Part shown: in pieces, positions 27,201-37,776 of the stretch
How positions within the stretch are numbered: position 1 is the first letter of the stretch
How the letters are laid out: each line of letters begins with the position of its first letter
DNA from: Taxillus chinensis
Lineage: Eukaryota; Streptophyta; Magnoliopsida; Santalales; Loranthaceae
Direction of reading: 5' to 3'
NCBI GenBank assembly: GCA_023512835.1
Contig: CM042090.1
Coordinates: 21,294,148 to 21,358,147 of the forward strand
Length of the DNA: 64,000 nucleotides
Program-made: the position numbers and the translations under genes
Notes under the pieces: model-generated
The model's database searches: none
The model's input: only the letters and a program-made list of their open reading frames with translations
Told to the model about the DNA's origin: nothing

Positions 27201-28385
27201 TATGCATATGCAGGTTGCGGTCTTATACTTTCACGATGAGTTTACCTGGCTGAAGGGGCTGGGTCTTTTGACAATTATGGTTGGTGTTAGTTTATTCAAC
27301 TGGTACAAGTAAGTTAGCAACATCAATTGATATGGCTTTTGAAAAAATCGATGTTTTTATTATGCCTTTTCTTTGTCCATGTGGGTGGATGAAATTATTA
27401 CAGCATTAGCTCTGTGTTCTTCTGTTGTACTATGCATCTAGGTTTTAGAGTTTGCCTTAATTTATTGCAATCATGCAACATGGACCGACTAATTTTCTAA
27501 CACCAAGGAAGTAAAATAAATGGTAGCTATGATGCTGTGTTGAACAATAAACTGACTGATTGCGTATTGCATTTCAACATATGGAAGTTGAAATGGCTGC
27601 AGCTTAGCTTATCAAAATTTATGTTGTATTCTGGCAGAAATGAAATTCTTGTAATGTAAAGGATTTCATTTCAATTGTTAATTAAGCAGTTGAATCAGCT
27701 TGATTACCAGGCTATATTCTCAAACCTTTACTGGAAAAGAAACTGGTTTTCTTTCCATTTCTTGGATAATTTCGTGAAAAGTTGCACTGGTTTTAGTTAT
27801 ACAACAGCTCTGCCTCTGCCCAGTTGTTGAATAAAGATTTTTCCAATTTTCTATGTTTGTACGGTATGTAGGATTCAAACAAGAGGCTTGATTTTGTGCG
27901 AGCTTAAGAAACCTATTAGCGTATATATACTGGGTGTTTGGGGGAGTATGTTTTTTATTTATAAACAAAAACAAGTTTATAAACGGTTCAAAAAGAATAA
28001 AAAATGAACTCCCCAAACACTGGTATACTTACGTTTTTTGGGTGTTTGAAACTTATGTTTATATACAAAAACTTGCTCCCATAAGCACCGTCATAAACTA
28101 TTTTGTTGTCTTCAAGGCATGGTAATTTTATATTTTACTAATCCTTTTATTTTTTAAGGATTTTTGCAGGAACCAGTTGCGAATTTTTGTCTTGCAGCAC
28201 AACCATTGTTTGGACAGCTGTAATGCGCCAACTCCAGTTATACTGACTTTCTCTTTATCTGATTCCTTTTCAGGTACCAAAAACTACAAAAGGCCTCCAC
28301 AAGTGAAGATGACGTGGAGGGTTCAGTCACAACAAATTCTGCCGTCAAGTATACTATTCTTAAGGACGTGGAAGATAGTGCTTGA
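21208..28385 (+). CDS. Nucleotide-sugar / triose-phosphate translocator family protein (At1g06470-like)
   Basis: Multi-pass transporter of the drug/metabolite superfamily, NST-TPT group, closest by recall to Arabidopsis At1g06470. The substrate is not established. Exons: 21208-21512, 21740-21909, 23998-24083, 24266-24315, 24706-24773, 25337-25437, 25764-25776, 26298-26482, 26742-26828, 27214-27308, 28274-28385. They total 1272 nt, 423 aa, and all phases close. A hydrophilic N-terminus of about 80 residues precedes about ten hydrophobic segments. Conserved stretches include LYNKALLGDD, LDINLSNASLVFISVTFATM, KETEFDFWGF and VVKEAVTILVAVLYFHDEFT. The C-terminal tail is polar. I chose the ATG at 21208 because an in-frame stop at 21013 precedes it and no other in-frame ATG lies between. 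Exon 7 is only 13 nt. Intron 5 carries an antisense TRIM. Endomembrane location is inferred from the family. Confidence 0.92.
24055..24115 (+). repeat. 20-bp direct repeat straddling an exon-intron junction
   Basis: A 20-bp sequence in exon 3 (24055-24074) is repeated exactly at 24096-24115, in the intron just past the splice donor at 24084. The exonic copy encodes part of the conserved SLVFISVTF segment. Confidence 0.85.
24211..24257 (+). repeat. Short tandem (TTTTTTCA)n-like repeat
   Basis: Six imperfect TTTTTCAT-type units end just before the acceptor at 24264-24265, forming the pyrimidine-rich tract of intron 3. Confidence 0.75.
24350..24613 (+). repeat. Degenerate tandem duplication in intron 4
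   Basis: Two diverged copies, 24350-24483 and 24488-24613, share GATTTCAT, GTTTTCCAAA, TTAAATATACTGT, CAATTATGACT and GATGAGTTG in the same order. Confidence 0.75.
24869..25221 (-). mobile_element. TRIM (terminal-repeat retrotransposon in miniature), antisense in transporter intron 5
   Basis: Two 114-bp direct repeats, 24869-24982 and 25108-25221, differ at about 14 positions by eye. On the minus strand each begins TGTTAGA and ends TCTAATA. Next to the upstream LTR lies TGGTATCAGACC (25107-25096), one base off the usual TGGTATCAGAGC complementary to initiator tRNA-Met. A purine tract GAGAGAGG precedes the downstream LTR. Flanks GAGAG and TAGAG could be a decayed 5-bp target duplication. The internal region is only about 125 bp and codes nothing, so it must have been mobilised in trans. 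LTR divergence indicates an old insertion. Confidence 0.85.
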
Positions 28386-29509
28386 CAGGCACTAGCTCTA
28401 GCAATTTCATCATCTGGTCTGAGTCTGACATACTTTACACAAGCAATTCTATTGGAAAATTTTGGAAACCTGGTTCAGAATTGTTATAGATTCTAGGTTC
28501 TCCCCGTAATTTTGGAATTCTCATAGATGGGTAGTGGTTACGAAAGTGAGTTTTGACGATGTGTATAAAAATTCGTATTTGAGATAACTTGTTAGATAAT
28601 TTTCAATTGATTTTGAGATAATATTATAGTTGATGATATAGTTATTTTGGTTGTAATTGAATTCGATTTGGAGTTCGAGATCTTGATAGTAATTTTGATA
28701 ATTTGAGGTGAATTTTTTGTTTGTTTGTTTGTTTAAGGAATAAAAAATAATAATAGAATAATGATTTGAATGAAAATAAAAAATAATAACAATCCAAAAA
28801 GAGGAAGAGGCGTTTTTGTGGCTCTCATGTAAGAAATAATGAGTGGAAGAAGAGAGGAAAAGGAGGTTGTTGGAAGATTCTTGAAGTTAGATGATTCAAT
28901 CAATATTGATGAGTTTTAGGTAGTTGTATTTATTCTTTTTCATTTATTTTATGTCTATGTCATGCTTAGAATTGATAGGAACAAATGATTGATTGTTAAT
29001 CTTAATGTTGAACCTTCAAGCCAAATGTGGAATCCTATACTGCTAAATTCCTAAAGAATGGATTTTGAGATGTATTGGTTGAATTTGAGTTCATGCTAAG
29101 AACGAGTGAAGAACAAGATGGAAAGTGGGTTCGCTATCATGTAACCATGACCAGAGGTCTGTTGGGCGCTGTAGCCAAGGACCTACAACTATGACCGATG
29201 ATATTTTTTTATTATTTTTTTTCCCATTTTGACGATTTTAATGATATTTTCGACATAACTTTGATGGTGATATTAGGGTAACCATGAGGAATCCCTATAG
29301 ATTGGTTGTATTGCTTATTTTGATGTTGTATGTGTCAAATGTGGGCATATTGTTGAATTAATCACATCTTATGATTGGTGTCATTTATGGGTTATGCATT
29401 GATTTATTTATACAATATAATCTATAAACTAATGATAATGCTTTATTTGGTATTGATTTTTTTTATGTTATGAAGAGTGGGATTGGCCGTAATTAGGGAT
29501 AAGGGGATT

Positions 29510-29705
29510 AATGGATGAACGAGGATAAGGGTCTCCAATGCTTGATATGGGATAATGGTCTCTTGTGTCATGTGATGTGGGATGCTGGTTCCTAATGTTT
29601 ATAAATGTGAGATAATGGTTTTGAATGCTTGTAATGAGAGATAATGATCCTTGATGCTCTCTTGGTGTAATAGGTGGTAATGAGAGATAATGGTCTCAAT
29701 TGTTG
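29510..29705 (+). repeat. Degenerate tandem array, about 30-bp unit
   Basis: Six or so imperfect units start GATAATGGTCTC or a close variant, followed by AATGCTTG and a TGATGTG/AATGAGA tail. Units differ at many positions and one is longer. Confidence 0.6.
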
Positions 29706-30302
29706 GTAGTGATTGTTTTGATCGTAGACCATTGGCTGGGCTAAATGATTTGGGAAGAAGTCCCACTGATGATATGTTATGAATATTCAACTTAAGTTGT
29801 GGTTGATGTTTTGGGAGGAAGTCCCACAATTGTCATGTTTGATTATGTTCATGCTTAAACTGATGTAATGGGGTTATTGGCTTGAATGGATAGTCTAAAC
29901 CATTATACTAGTACATGTATATACTTAGATGTAGTTTTTAAGTTATGGTTAAGTCATGAGATAGTGTAAGTTGTAGGTCACCTATTGAACAATTGTGCTC
30001 ACTCTATGTATTTATTCCTTTTTCATGCGTTGGGAGCTAATTATTGATACAATGGAAGCAAATTGTTAGTTTTCCCTTTAACATAATAAGTTGAATTATG
30101 ATTTTGTAATAACATTGCTTTGTATTAGTTTATTTTACTTCATGGGTATGTGAAAGTTGTAACATTGATTAGCATATGATAGTTGTAATAATCAATAAAT
30201 GACATTTGTTTGATTTCTATTGGTTTAGGATATGTTACTTTTGGCCATGCTTGACTATGAACTTGTAAAGTGAGCTGATTGTGGTGAAGTCATCAAATTC
30301 TA

Positions 30303-30356
30303 GTGTTTAAATAGTGTAATTGTTTTTCGTGGTGTATTGTTGAATTTTAAACACTA
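30303..30356. repeat. Inverted repeat / stem-loop
   Basis: CTAGTGTTTAA on the left is matched in inverse by TTAAACACTAG on the right, with about 32 bases between. It could be the terminus of an element or a local hairpin. Confidence 0.6.
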
Positions 30357-30733
30357 GTATCCATTTTTCATATTTATCGCAAAAACATATAATTCAAATG
30401 TATTTGCCACATTAAAATAAATAAGTAACATATACATCCTGCATTTAGTGAGAAACATAGTAAAATAATGTCAACAAAAATTTTAAGCATGACAACAAGA
30501 AGCAACACAAAATTTAAAATATGATGTGAAATCAATATATAATATGGATATCTATTCAATATTAAAATTCAATTTGAGTAATGACTTAGAATAATATGTC
30601 CACTCATGGATTCAAATAGGGTAATTTTAGAGGTAGTAATAGCCGGTGAACATTATTACAAAAATGAAAATACTAAATAAAAATAATTGTCCTTCCAATT
30701 TTAAAATTCACAATTTTATTCAACTAGAATTAA

Positions 30734-31075
30734 AGCATTCACATCGGTTTTTTATTTTTTATTTTAAAAATTTTAGATAAAAATGGCACTCTAAAATTTT
30801 ATTTTAACTTTTATTCATTTTTTAAAAATCGTATACATTTCATTTTTTATATTTTTATTTTTTATTAAAATAATAATATTATATTATTTTTATTACTTTT
30901 TTCTCATTCTTCTACTTATTACAGTCATTAAAAAATACACGTATCAAGTAAAATATAAAAAACTTATAGAATTTTTTTAAAAAATAAATAGTGAATTTCT
31001 AAATATAAAAAAATATTATTTATTTTCTATTTTCAAATCCTATTTTAGGACTTAGGAGATCCGTGTGAACATGTT
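30734..31075. mobile_element. MITE with AGCATTCACATCGG-type ends
   Basis: Left end AGCATTCACATCGG (30734) faces right end CCGTGTGAACATG (to about 31075), an imperfect terminal inverted repeat. The interior is AT-rich and non-coding. It belongs to the same broad type as the element at 49556-49868. Confidence 0.55.
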
Positions 31076-31395
31076 TTGAATTTTTTTAAAAAATTATTCC
31101 TATATTTTAGGAAAAATAAAGATTTGAAGAAGCTAATTTGAATGTTGAAATGGAATGTAGAAGGTTTTTTTTAAATGAATAAAATTTTAAATAAAAATTT
31201 AAGAAATATTATTTTTAATTAAAATTTGAATAACAAATTTAGAGAGTATCAATGCTCTAGCATCGCCTGTGGGATACTATAACTAAATTTTCCTTTCAAT
31301 CGTCCAAAAGAAAAACTATTTAAAAAATCGAATTTGATATTCGCATACATCATCAAAGAGTATCTATATTCAAAATTCGAATTGATAGTATCGGA

Positions 31396-31403
31396 CACGT
31401 GGC
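31396..31403 (+). promoter_or_regulatory. ABRE/G-box element upstream of the QWRF gene
   Basis: CACGTGGC, the core bound by bZIP and bHLH factors, lies about 300 bases upstream of the first ATG of the QWRF gene. Confidence 0.35.
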
Positions 31404-31702
31404 AAATTCCCATTCGCCCAAACACCAGAAAAAACAAACGGATCATCAAACGGCGGATGAAGCGAAGCAGTGGGCCCCGGTGCCAACTTCCAATGGTCAG
31501 AGTGGAAACCCCAAACTACCCCTACTCTTCTGGGGTTACGGACATTCAAATTACGAGTATAATATGGTAATTTCATTTCCAAGAGCCCTTCTTATTAGCG
31601 CCACCACCATTTTTCAAATCTCCCATGAGCCGATGACAACAATACCAAAACAAAACTTCATATTGCAACAACCCTCCCACCGACCACCGTATCTCCGAAA
31701 CC

Positions 31703-31716
31703 ATGAAGAACAACAG

Positions 31717-31763
<47 letters not shown>

Positions 31764-34360
31764 GACAACAATAACAATAACAATAACAATAAAGAAACCA
31801 GAATCTCAACAAGTTCATCAGTTCAATCCCTTAGGCCCAGATGGCCCAAGTCCCGGGAAGTGAGCTCCCGGTTTCTTTCACCAACCTTGACAGCCTCCAC
31901 CGACAAACAAGAATCTCCAACGTCCTTAATCCGAGGCAACCTCAGAACATACAAACATCCCCGAAAGCATCGAAGCGTCGAGGAGAGCTCCATGTTTTTT
32001 CGGGACCTATGGCCTCAATCCAAGACTGATCATCTACAGGATTTTGGAAGCAGGCACAAAGTACTTCCCGGCATCGAAAATGCAACAACTAGTAATAAGA
32101 GTGACGGCCATGGTAACGCGTGGGGAAAGAAAGGTGACAGACATAATGACGACGATAACTCAACTGTTGGAGGCTCAATGAGGTTTGTGGGGGGGCTGAA
32201 ATTTTCCCGGAATTCTTTGCCTTCCGGCCGTGAATCTGTTCATTCATCGGTTTCAGATTCTATGAATCTAACTCCTCAAAGATCAGTATCTGATCGTGAT
32301 TATGAATCTGAGTCAGAACTCAGCGATTCCTGTTCAGGTATTGCTTCATCGTGTTCCTCAACGCCTCGTTTCTCTTCCACAGGCACAATGAGCTTCCGAA
32401 GATGGCCTAGAGAGGCTTCTTCAAAGCATGCGTATGATAGATCACCCAAGACCGGCAATGGTGGGATATCCAGTCGCAGAGAGACGAATATTTTGAACCC
32501 AAATGGGAGGACAAGCAAATCTTCACCGCACAACACAGTTAGAATAGTGAATTCCTCGAGAGCAGATAGGAACACACCAACAAAAACAGAATGGGCGTTG
32601 GCGGGGAGAAGAACGACGCCGTTTCTGTCTTCAAAGCCTGCGAATGGTGCTTCAACCACAAAGGGGGTGGGGAGTTTCAATAACGATAAGTCTATGTCTT
32701 CGGCTTCTTCATCGTCATCGTCCTCGCCGGTGAAGTCAAGAGCAGGGACGGAGACCACCCATCGCCTTCGACTCCTTTACAATGGGTTGATTAAGTGGAG
32801 GTATGCAAATGCTGAAGCCGATGCTACAAATCAAAATCTATCGAATCAAGCACAGGTAAGCATGATTTTAACTGTCACAAAGATAGCAAGTTAATTAGTT
32901 ACAGATGTTTTGCTACTCTGATCTAGTTAATAAGGTTCGATACAGAAAGTACATGTTTAATGACATAAATGATGGTTTTGACTACAATATCAACCGCCAA
33001 AGGAGACAAACAAAAAAGCCCCTTAGCTGTGATGCATGGGTGTGGTATCACATTAACATAATAGAAAGGCTACAAAGACAGTAACATTATATGCCATTCA
33101 ACATTCTCCAATGGATCCTCATGTACGCTTAAAATGTTACAACTTACAAACACTTTAGTTTCTTTCTCTGATGTTCCAAATATCTCTTGTTGGATGACTT
33201 CGCAGAGAAATATGCTTTATGCATGTAACGGACTTCGAAAGCTGCAATGCTCTGTACTCAAAAAGAAATTGCAGCTGGAAAAGGAAAAGCATGAGATGAA
33301 GCTGAACTTCACAGTCCATTCCCAGGTCAATGCCAGACTTTACTCACATCTTCCACGTTAAAGTTTAAAAAACAATTGCTAATCTCGACCCACAGCAGAT
33401 TGATGCATTGGAGGCTTGGGGACACATGGAAAAGCAGCACCTAGCTGCCGTATCAAGGACCAAAGAGGGTTTGAACTCGGTTGTTTGCAGAGTGCCTTTA
33501 ATTGAAGGTTCAAAGGTAGGCAAAAAACCGGGAGAAAAAAAAAAGGAAAAAGAAAAATATTTTGTTAATTTGGGCAGTTTTGATGGGTTAAAAATTAATC
33601 GTTCTTCATTATATATAATGGCCATTTAACTAGCAACTTCAACCTAACAGGCTGAGACAAAGTCAACCTGGTCAGCACTCAGGCATGCTTTAGACCTTCT
33701 TGCATCATCAGTGAAGTCCCTTCTGACAGTTTTTATGCCACAGGTTGACCAATACACCATTAAGAAATTGGAATTGTATAAAGTAGCATACAATTATATG
33801 AATGGATGAATTTTTGGCTACTAAGGTCCTTAGTGCCATAATTTTTCGCAGGCTGAGACTGCAGTTCAGTCAGTATCTGAATTGGCAGAAGTTCTGTCAA
33901 TGGAGAGGTCACTATTACCAGAATGCTTTGAATATCTGAAGATAATTTCACTGTTTCAGGTAAACAAGCAAATTGAGGGCTAACACTTCAATGTTCTCTG
34001 TTCAAAATTTGTATATTACCGGTGGAACTGTTCGTGATCTATATTTTAAATTTGTATATTTTAAGCCGGTGCCCAAGGAACAACAGGTTTCGAATTTCGA
34101 CACGTGCAGTTTGCTCAATGAGTCGAATTTATACCCCAAGATTCATAGGCACTCTCTATCTCGCACTGTGTCCCCTCTTTAACCTATGATCTATAGATGA
34201 TACATTGTTAATGTGGATGCAGTTACAGGAGGGGAGTTTAAGATGCGGTCTTGCTCAAACGAATAATTTTCAAAGACGACACAGCAACAGCAGCAATGAC
34301 CAAGTTTGTCCGTCAACAGCAGCATTGCCGTCTAATCACGTTAGCACATTGATTGATTAG
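31703..34360 (+). CDS. QWRF motif-containing protein (DUF566/Augmin-8 family), N-terminal frame interrupted
   Basis: Plant microtubule-associated family to which AUGMIN8 and EDE1 belong. Body exons: up to 32855, 33206-33325, 33396-33515, 33651-33743, 33852-33959, 34223-34360; phases are all 0. The order is typical: a basic REVSSRFLSPT start, a long Ser/Arg-rich disordered region, then the motif region HRLRLLYNGLIKWRYANAEA and a helical C-terminal domain containing LEAWGHMEKQH. The motif reads KWRY, not QWRF. The ATG at 31703 opens MKNNR plus an Asn run, but that frame stops at 31772. The body frame is open from 31707 yet has no ATG before 31992. Either one base is missing or extra in the AAC repeat, or translation starts at 31992 (480 aa). 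Exon 3 has a tandem CAGCAG acceptor. Confidence 0.83.
31718..31762 (+). repeat. (AAC)n trinucleotide repeat in the QWRF N-terminus
   Basis: About 15 AAC units, followed by CAACAATAAC-type imperfect units to about 31791. Read in the ATG frame it encodes an Asn run. The reading frame differs before and after it. Confidence 0.9.
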
Positions 34361-35470
34361 CTAGCTAGTGAGAGTGTGACCCAGCTGGGAAAAGTTGCTT
34401 TACTAGAGCGACCATGAATCTGCAGAGATGTGAAGAAGCAAAGCAGCAATGCTTGTTTTTGTGTCAGAGTTCTTTTGTAAATGCCTAGAAACTAGTTTAC
34501 CAGTTTTTAATATAAATTTGATGCAGAGTAGCCAGGTAGAAGAAGCTAGGCGGAGACGGAGAGATATCAGCTGGCTAATACATTGGTATGTAGGGATTCA
34601 TTTCCAATGCAACACGCATGATGCAATTCTTTCATTTTTTTAACTGTTCATACAGTAACGGACAGTAACTCTGATATAGCTCGTTAAAATTGCACAGTTA
34701 AAATATGTATCGTGATATTTAAAGTTTCCTTCTTATTATATAATAAGACTTTGAGACAAACAACCCAACATATATTACAATCATATTATTCCATTGCAAA
34801 TTTGATGATTAAACCTATTAGATCAGAGAAAATTAGCGGCGGAATCACGCACACACATATATACATGTAGATTAAAACGTAATGTGTTGCGGGGAGATAA
34901 TTCATGGGTACGGTGAAAATTTTGAATTGATTAGGATAAAATAATTATCAGTAATTGAACTTTAAATTATATTTGATAAAAAAAAATGATGAGACCCGGT
35001 CAATTTTGTAATAAGAATGTGATCTCGTGGTGGGGAAATTAAGAAGGGAAGCAAAGTAATAAATTTCTAATAAAGAGCAGGCGGACAATTACTAATAATG
35101 ACCAACTTTTCCAAATCGTGCCATGCCATTTGCTTGGTTGGTCCTCATCAAATGCTCGTTACAGGCCCCTAATAATAGCTTAACCGCGAGCGTTGATTGC
35201 TCATCCCAATCCCACTCCTCCTCCTCCACCGGACCCTTCCTTCTATGCTATCTACTTTGATGAAGCCTCTCCTTTCGCCACCTCTTCTTCTTCCTTCTCC
35301 ATCCCGTTTCCATGGCGAAGACTGCGCACAGTACCACATTAATCCATCATTAGGACCTGCAGAAAGAAGGCGAAGAACAAGAAAAAGAAGCAGGAGCACA
35401 GGGAACGACCCGTCGAGCCGGAGCTAAAGGGGTCATCAATATCATCATCAGAGGTCCGGAAAGTATTATA
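34361..35470. other. QWRF 3' UTR and intergenic upstream of the syntaxin
   Basis: No gene recognised. The right third (about 35160-35460) is GC- and CT-richer and probably holds the promoter or leader of the syntaxin. It encodes only short overlapping frames with no family resemblance. Confidence 0.45.
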
Positions 35471-35474
35471 ATAC

Positions 35475-35563
35475 ATATATATATATATATATATATAAGA
35501 GAGAGAGAGAGAGAGAGAGAGCATAGGATAGGATAGCATATATATATATATATATATATATAT
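35475..35563. repeat. Compound microsatellite (TA)n(GA)n...(TA)n before the syntaxin
   Basis: A TA repeat, a GA repeat, a GGATA-repeat spacer and a second TA repeat end 36 bases before the syntaxin start codon, so they lie in its leader or core promoter. Confidence 0.9.
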
Positions 35564-35598
35564 TAAAGAAGCGAAGAGATCAATAGAAGAAAGAAGAG

Positions 35599-36507
35599 AT
35601 GAATGATTTGTTTTCAAGCTCGTTCAAGAGGTACACGGACCTGAAGCAGCAGCAGGGATACATGAACGATGTGGAGGAGGCCGGGAAGGAGACGGTGGAC
35701 CTGGACAAGTTCTTCGAGGACGTGGAGGGGGTGAAGGAGGACATGCGGACGGTGGATAAGCTGTACCGGAAGCTGCAGGAGACGAACGAGGCGAGCCGGA
35801 GGGCGCACAACGCGAAGACGATGAAGGAGGTGCGGGGGAGGATGGACGGGGAGGTGGGGGAGGTGCTGAGGAAGGTGAAGGCGATCAAGGGGAAGCTGGA
35901 GGCGCTGGAGAGGTCGAACGAGGCGCACCGGAGGCTGCCGGGGTGCGGGCCGGGTTCGTCGGCGGACCGGACGCGGACGTCGGTGGTGAGCGGGCTGGGG
36001 AAGAAGCTCAAGGACGGGATGGACGACTTCCAGCGGCTGCGGGCGGGGATCAACAGCGAGTACAAGGAGACGGTGGAGCGGCGCTACTTCACCATCACGG
36101 GGGAGAAGGCGGAGGAGGAGACGATCGAAGGGCTGATCGCCAGCGGGGCCAGCGAGACGTTCCTGCAGAAGGCCATCCAGGCGCAGGGGAGGGGACAGGT
36201 GATGGACACCATTTCGGAGATCCAGGAGCGCCACGACGCGGTCAGGGACATCGAGAAGAACCTGGTGGAGCTGCACCAGGTGTTCCTGGACATGGCCGCC
36301 CTGGTGGAGTCCCAGGGCCACCAGCTCAACAACATCGAGAGCCACGTCGCCCACGCCAGCTCCTTCGTCCGCCGTGGCACCGACAACCTCGTCGAGGCCC
36401 GTGAGTACCAGAAGAGCTCCCGAAAGTGGGCTTGCATCGCCGTCTTGCTCGCCGCTGCCCTCGTCTTCATCCTTCTTCTCCCCCTCCTCAATGTCCTCCT
36501 CCTATGA
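35599..36507 (+). CDS. Qa-SNARE syntaxin of the SYP123/124/125/131 group
   Basis: Plasma-membrane t-SNARE driving secretory-vesicle fusion; this group is known for tip growth of pollen tubes and root hairs. It is a single uninterrupted frame of 302 aa, the usual length. It starts [19 protein letters not shown], closely like Arabidopsis SYP124. An N-terminal three-helix Habc region lies at about 33-150, and linker motif [11 protein letters not shown] at 116-126. The conserved [14 protein letters not shown] is at 157-170, the SNARE helix at about 205-267 with zero-layer Gln 239 in VESQG, and a C-terminal TM anchor at about 278-301. Codon third positions are almost all G or C, in sharp contrast to every other gene here. 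The group is clear; which member it is, is not. Confidence 0.92.
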   Translation: MNDLFSSSFKRYTDLKQQQGYMNDVEEAGKETVDLDKFFEDVEGVKEDMRTVDKLYRKLQETNEASRRAHNAKTMKEVRGRMDGEVGEVLRKVKAIKGKLEALERSNEAHRRLPGCGPGSSADRTRTSVVSGLGKKLKDGMDDFQRLRAGINSEYKETVERRYFTITGEKAEEETIEGLIASGASETFLQKAIQAQGRGQVMDTISEIQERHDAVRDIEKNLVELHQVFLDMAALVESQGHQLNNIESHVAHASSFVRRGTDNLVEAREYQKSSRKWACIAVLLAAALVFILLLPLLNVLLL

Positions 36508-36955
36508 AAATTAATTATTATTATTATTATTCTTATCTATTTTTCTTTTCTTTTTTGTCGCTGTCGCATGTCGGCTGTCTGTCTTGTCTGTCAGATTTTA
36601 TTTCCCATACATAATCAAAACAAACACAAGTCAAATTCCCAAATTGGGTAAAGGCCTTCCTTTGGTCTTTTCTTTGTTTCTTTTCTTTTTTCCCTTATCC
36701 TTTCTTTAGTTTTTTTTAATATAACTATATATATATATATATACCGATAGTCCGATACCATCATCATATTCATATATATTGAGAGAGAGATAGGCGTAGG
36801 CGTTACAGCCAAAACCAAGCGGTTCAACCATTGATATACTAAATTGTGTTATTATATAATTGCGATAAAAAATAACTACAGTACGTTGAAGGAAACAAAA
36901 ACCAAGAACATGTTCAATTTGTTAATTAAGACCAAAAAAGTGCAAAGCTCTCCGA
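36508..36955. other. Convergent 3' UTR region of syntaxin and BOBBER-like gene
   Basis: About 450 bases between two stop codons on opposite strands. Pyrimidine-rich after the syntaxin, with a TA repeat at 36725-36744. No gene. Confidence 0.6.
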
Positions 36956-37740
36956 TCACGCAAACTTGGCTCCCATCTCCGATTGCGCCAACTTAGCTCT
37001 CATCTCCGGATGCTGCAACCAAAATTAAGATTTCTTTTTTAAATTTGAACGAAACATGTGTGACTAATATATATTGCTGCATTTGCGGGTAGAAATTAAG
37101 GAGAGTAGTAGAGCCTACCGCGGCCATTAAATTCCTGAGCATGTCCTGATTTTGAATCTGGTCGCTTGTGGGAAGCCCCATAGCTCTCTGCCTCTTATCG
37201 AACTGAACAACAACAGGAAACAGAGAATTAATTACAGCAAAAAAAAACATAAAATTATAATTGAGGGACATGTATGTAAAGAAGACAGCACAATCAGTAT
37301 GTAAAATTTTGTGTCTCGTTACCATAAGCTTTTCCACGGTTGAACGAGTTTCCGAGTCCAAATCAGATAGCTTGCTGCTTTCAGGTTCTACTCTTTGTGT
37401 ATCAATTTCAGGTTCACCTTTTACCAAGTATTTCCACCAATCCATTTGATCAATCTTTGTCATAAGAATAGAGATGGAATTCTGGTCCTCTGTCAAAACC
37501 ACTCAAGTCTCAGAAATACAATAGAAGCGACATTTATATAAAAACAAGGGCTTATACACGGTCAAGTGAATCTAGCTAGTAGGAAAACGAAGCCTATGCA
37601 CAATCAAGTCTAGTCATGACCTCGCCATTAACACCCACATATCCATTTTATAGAAACTTGTTTAAAAGGCGTTGCATCTGATTTTAATACTAACTCAATA
37701 ATAGTGGGGTGAGCCAACCCAAACGATAATTTTATTCTAA

Positions 37741-37776
<36 letters not shown>

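Larger units (their letters stand above)
28386..30733. other. Transporter 3' UTR, then repeat-derived intergenic DNA
   Basis: After the stop codon the first 100-150 bases are probably 3' UTR. The rest reads like a decayed LTR or similar repeat: a GATAATGGTCTC-type degenerate tandem array (29510-29705) and two GGGAAGAAGTCCCAC/GGGAGGAAGTCCCAC palindromic motifs near 29752 and 29813. A stem-loop follows at 30303-30356. No protein is recognisable in any frame. Confidence 0.45.

Noticed and set aside
31399..31863. 154-codon frame with a poly-Gln run before QWRF
   Set aside because: It reads the AAC repeat in a third frame, begins at ATG-less promoter sequence resembling an ABRE, and matches nothing.
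35614..36354. 246-codon antisense open frame over the syntaxin
   Set aside because: It arises from the very high GC of the sense gene; the product is a low-complexity Leu/Arg/Pro/His chain without a domain.
35943..36404. 153-codon second-frame plus-strand ORF in the syntaxin
   Set aside because: Gly/Ala/Arg-rich shadow of the sense codons; no family resemblance.
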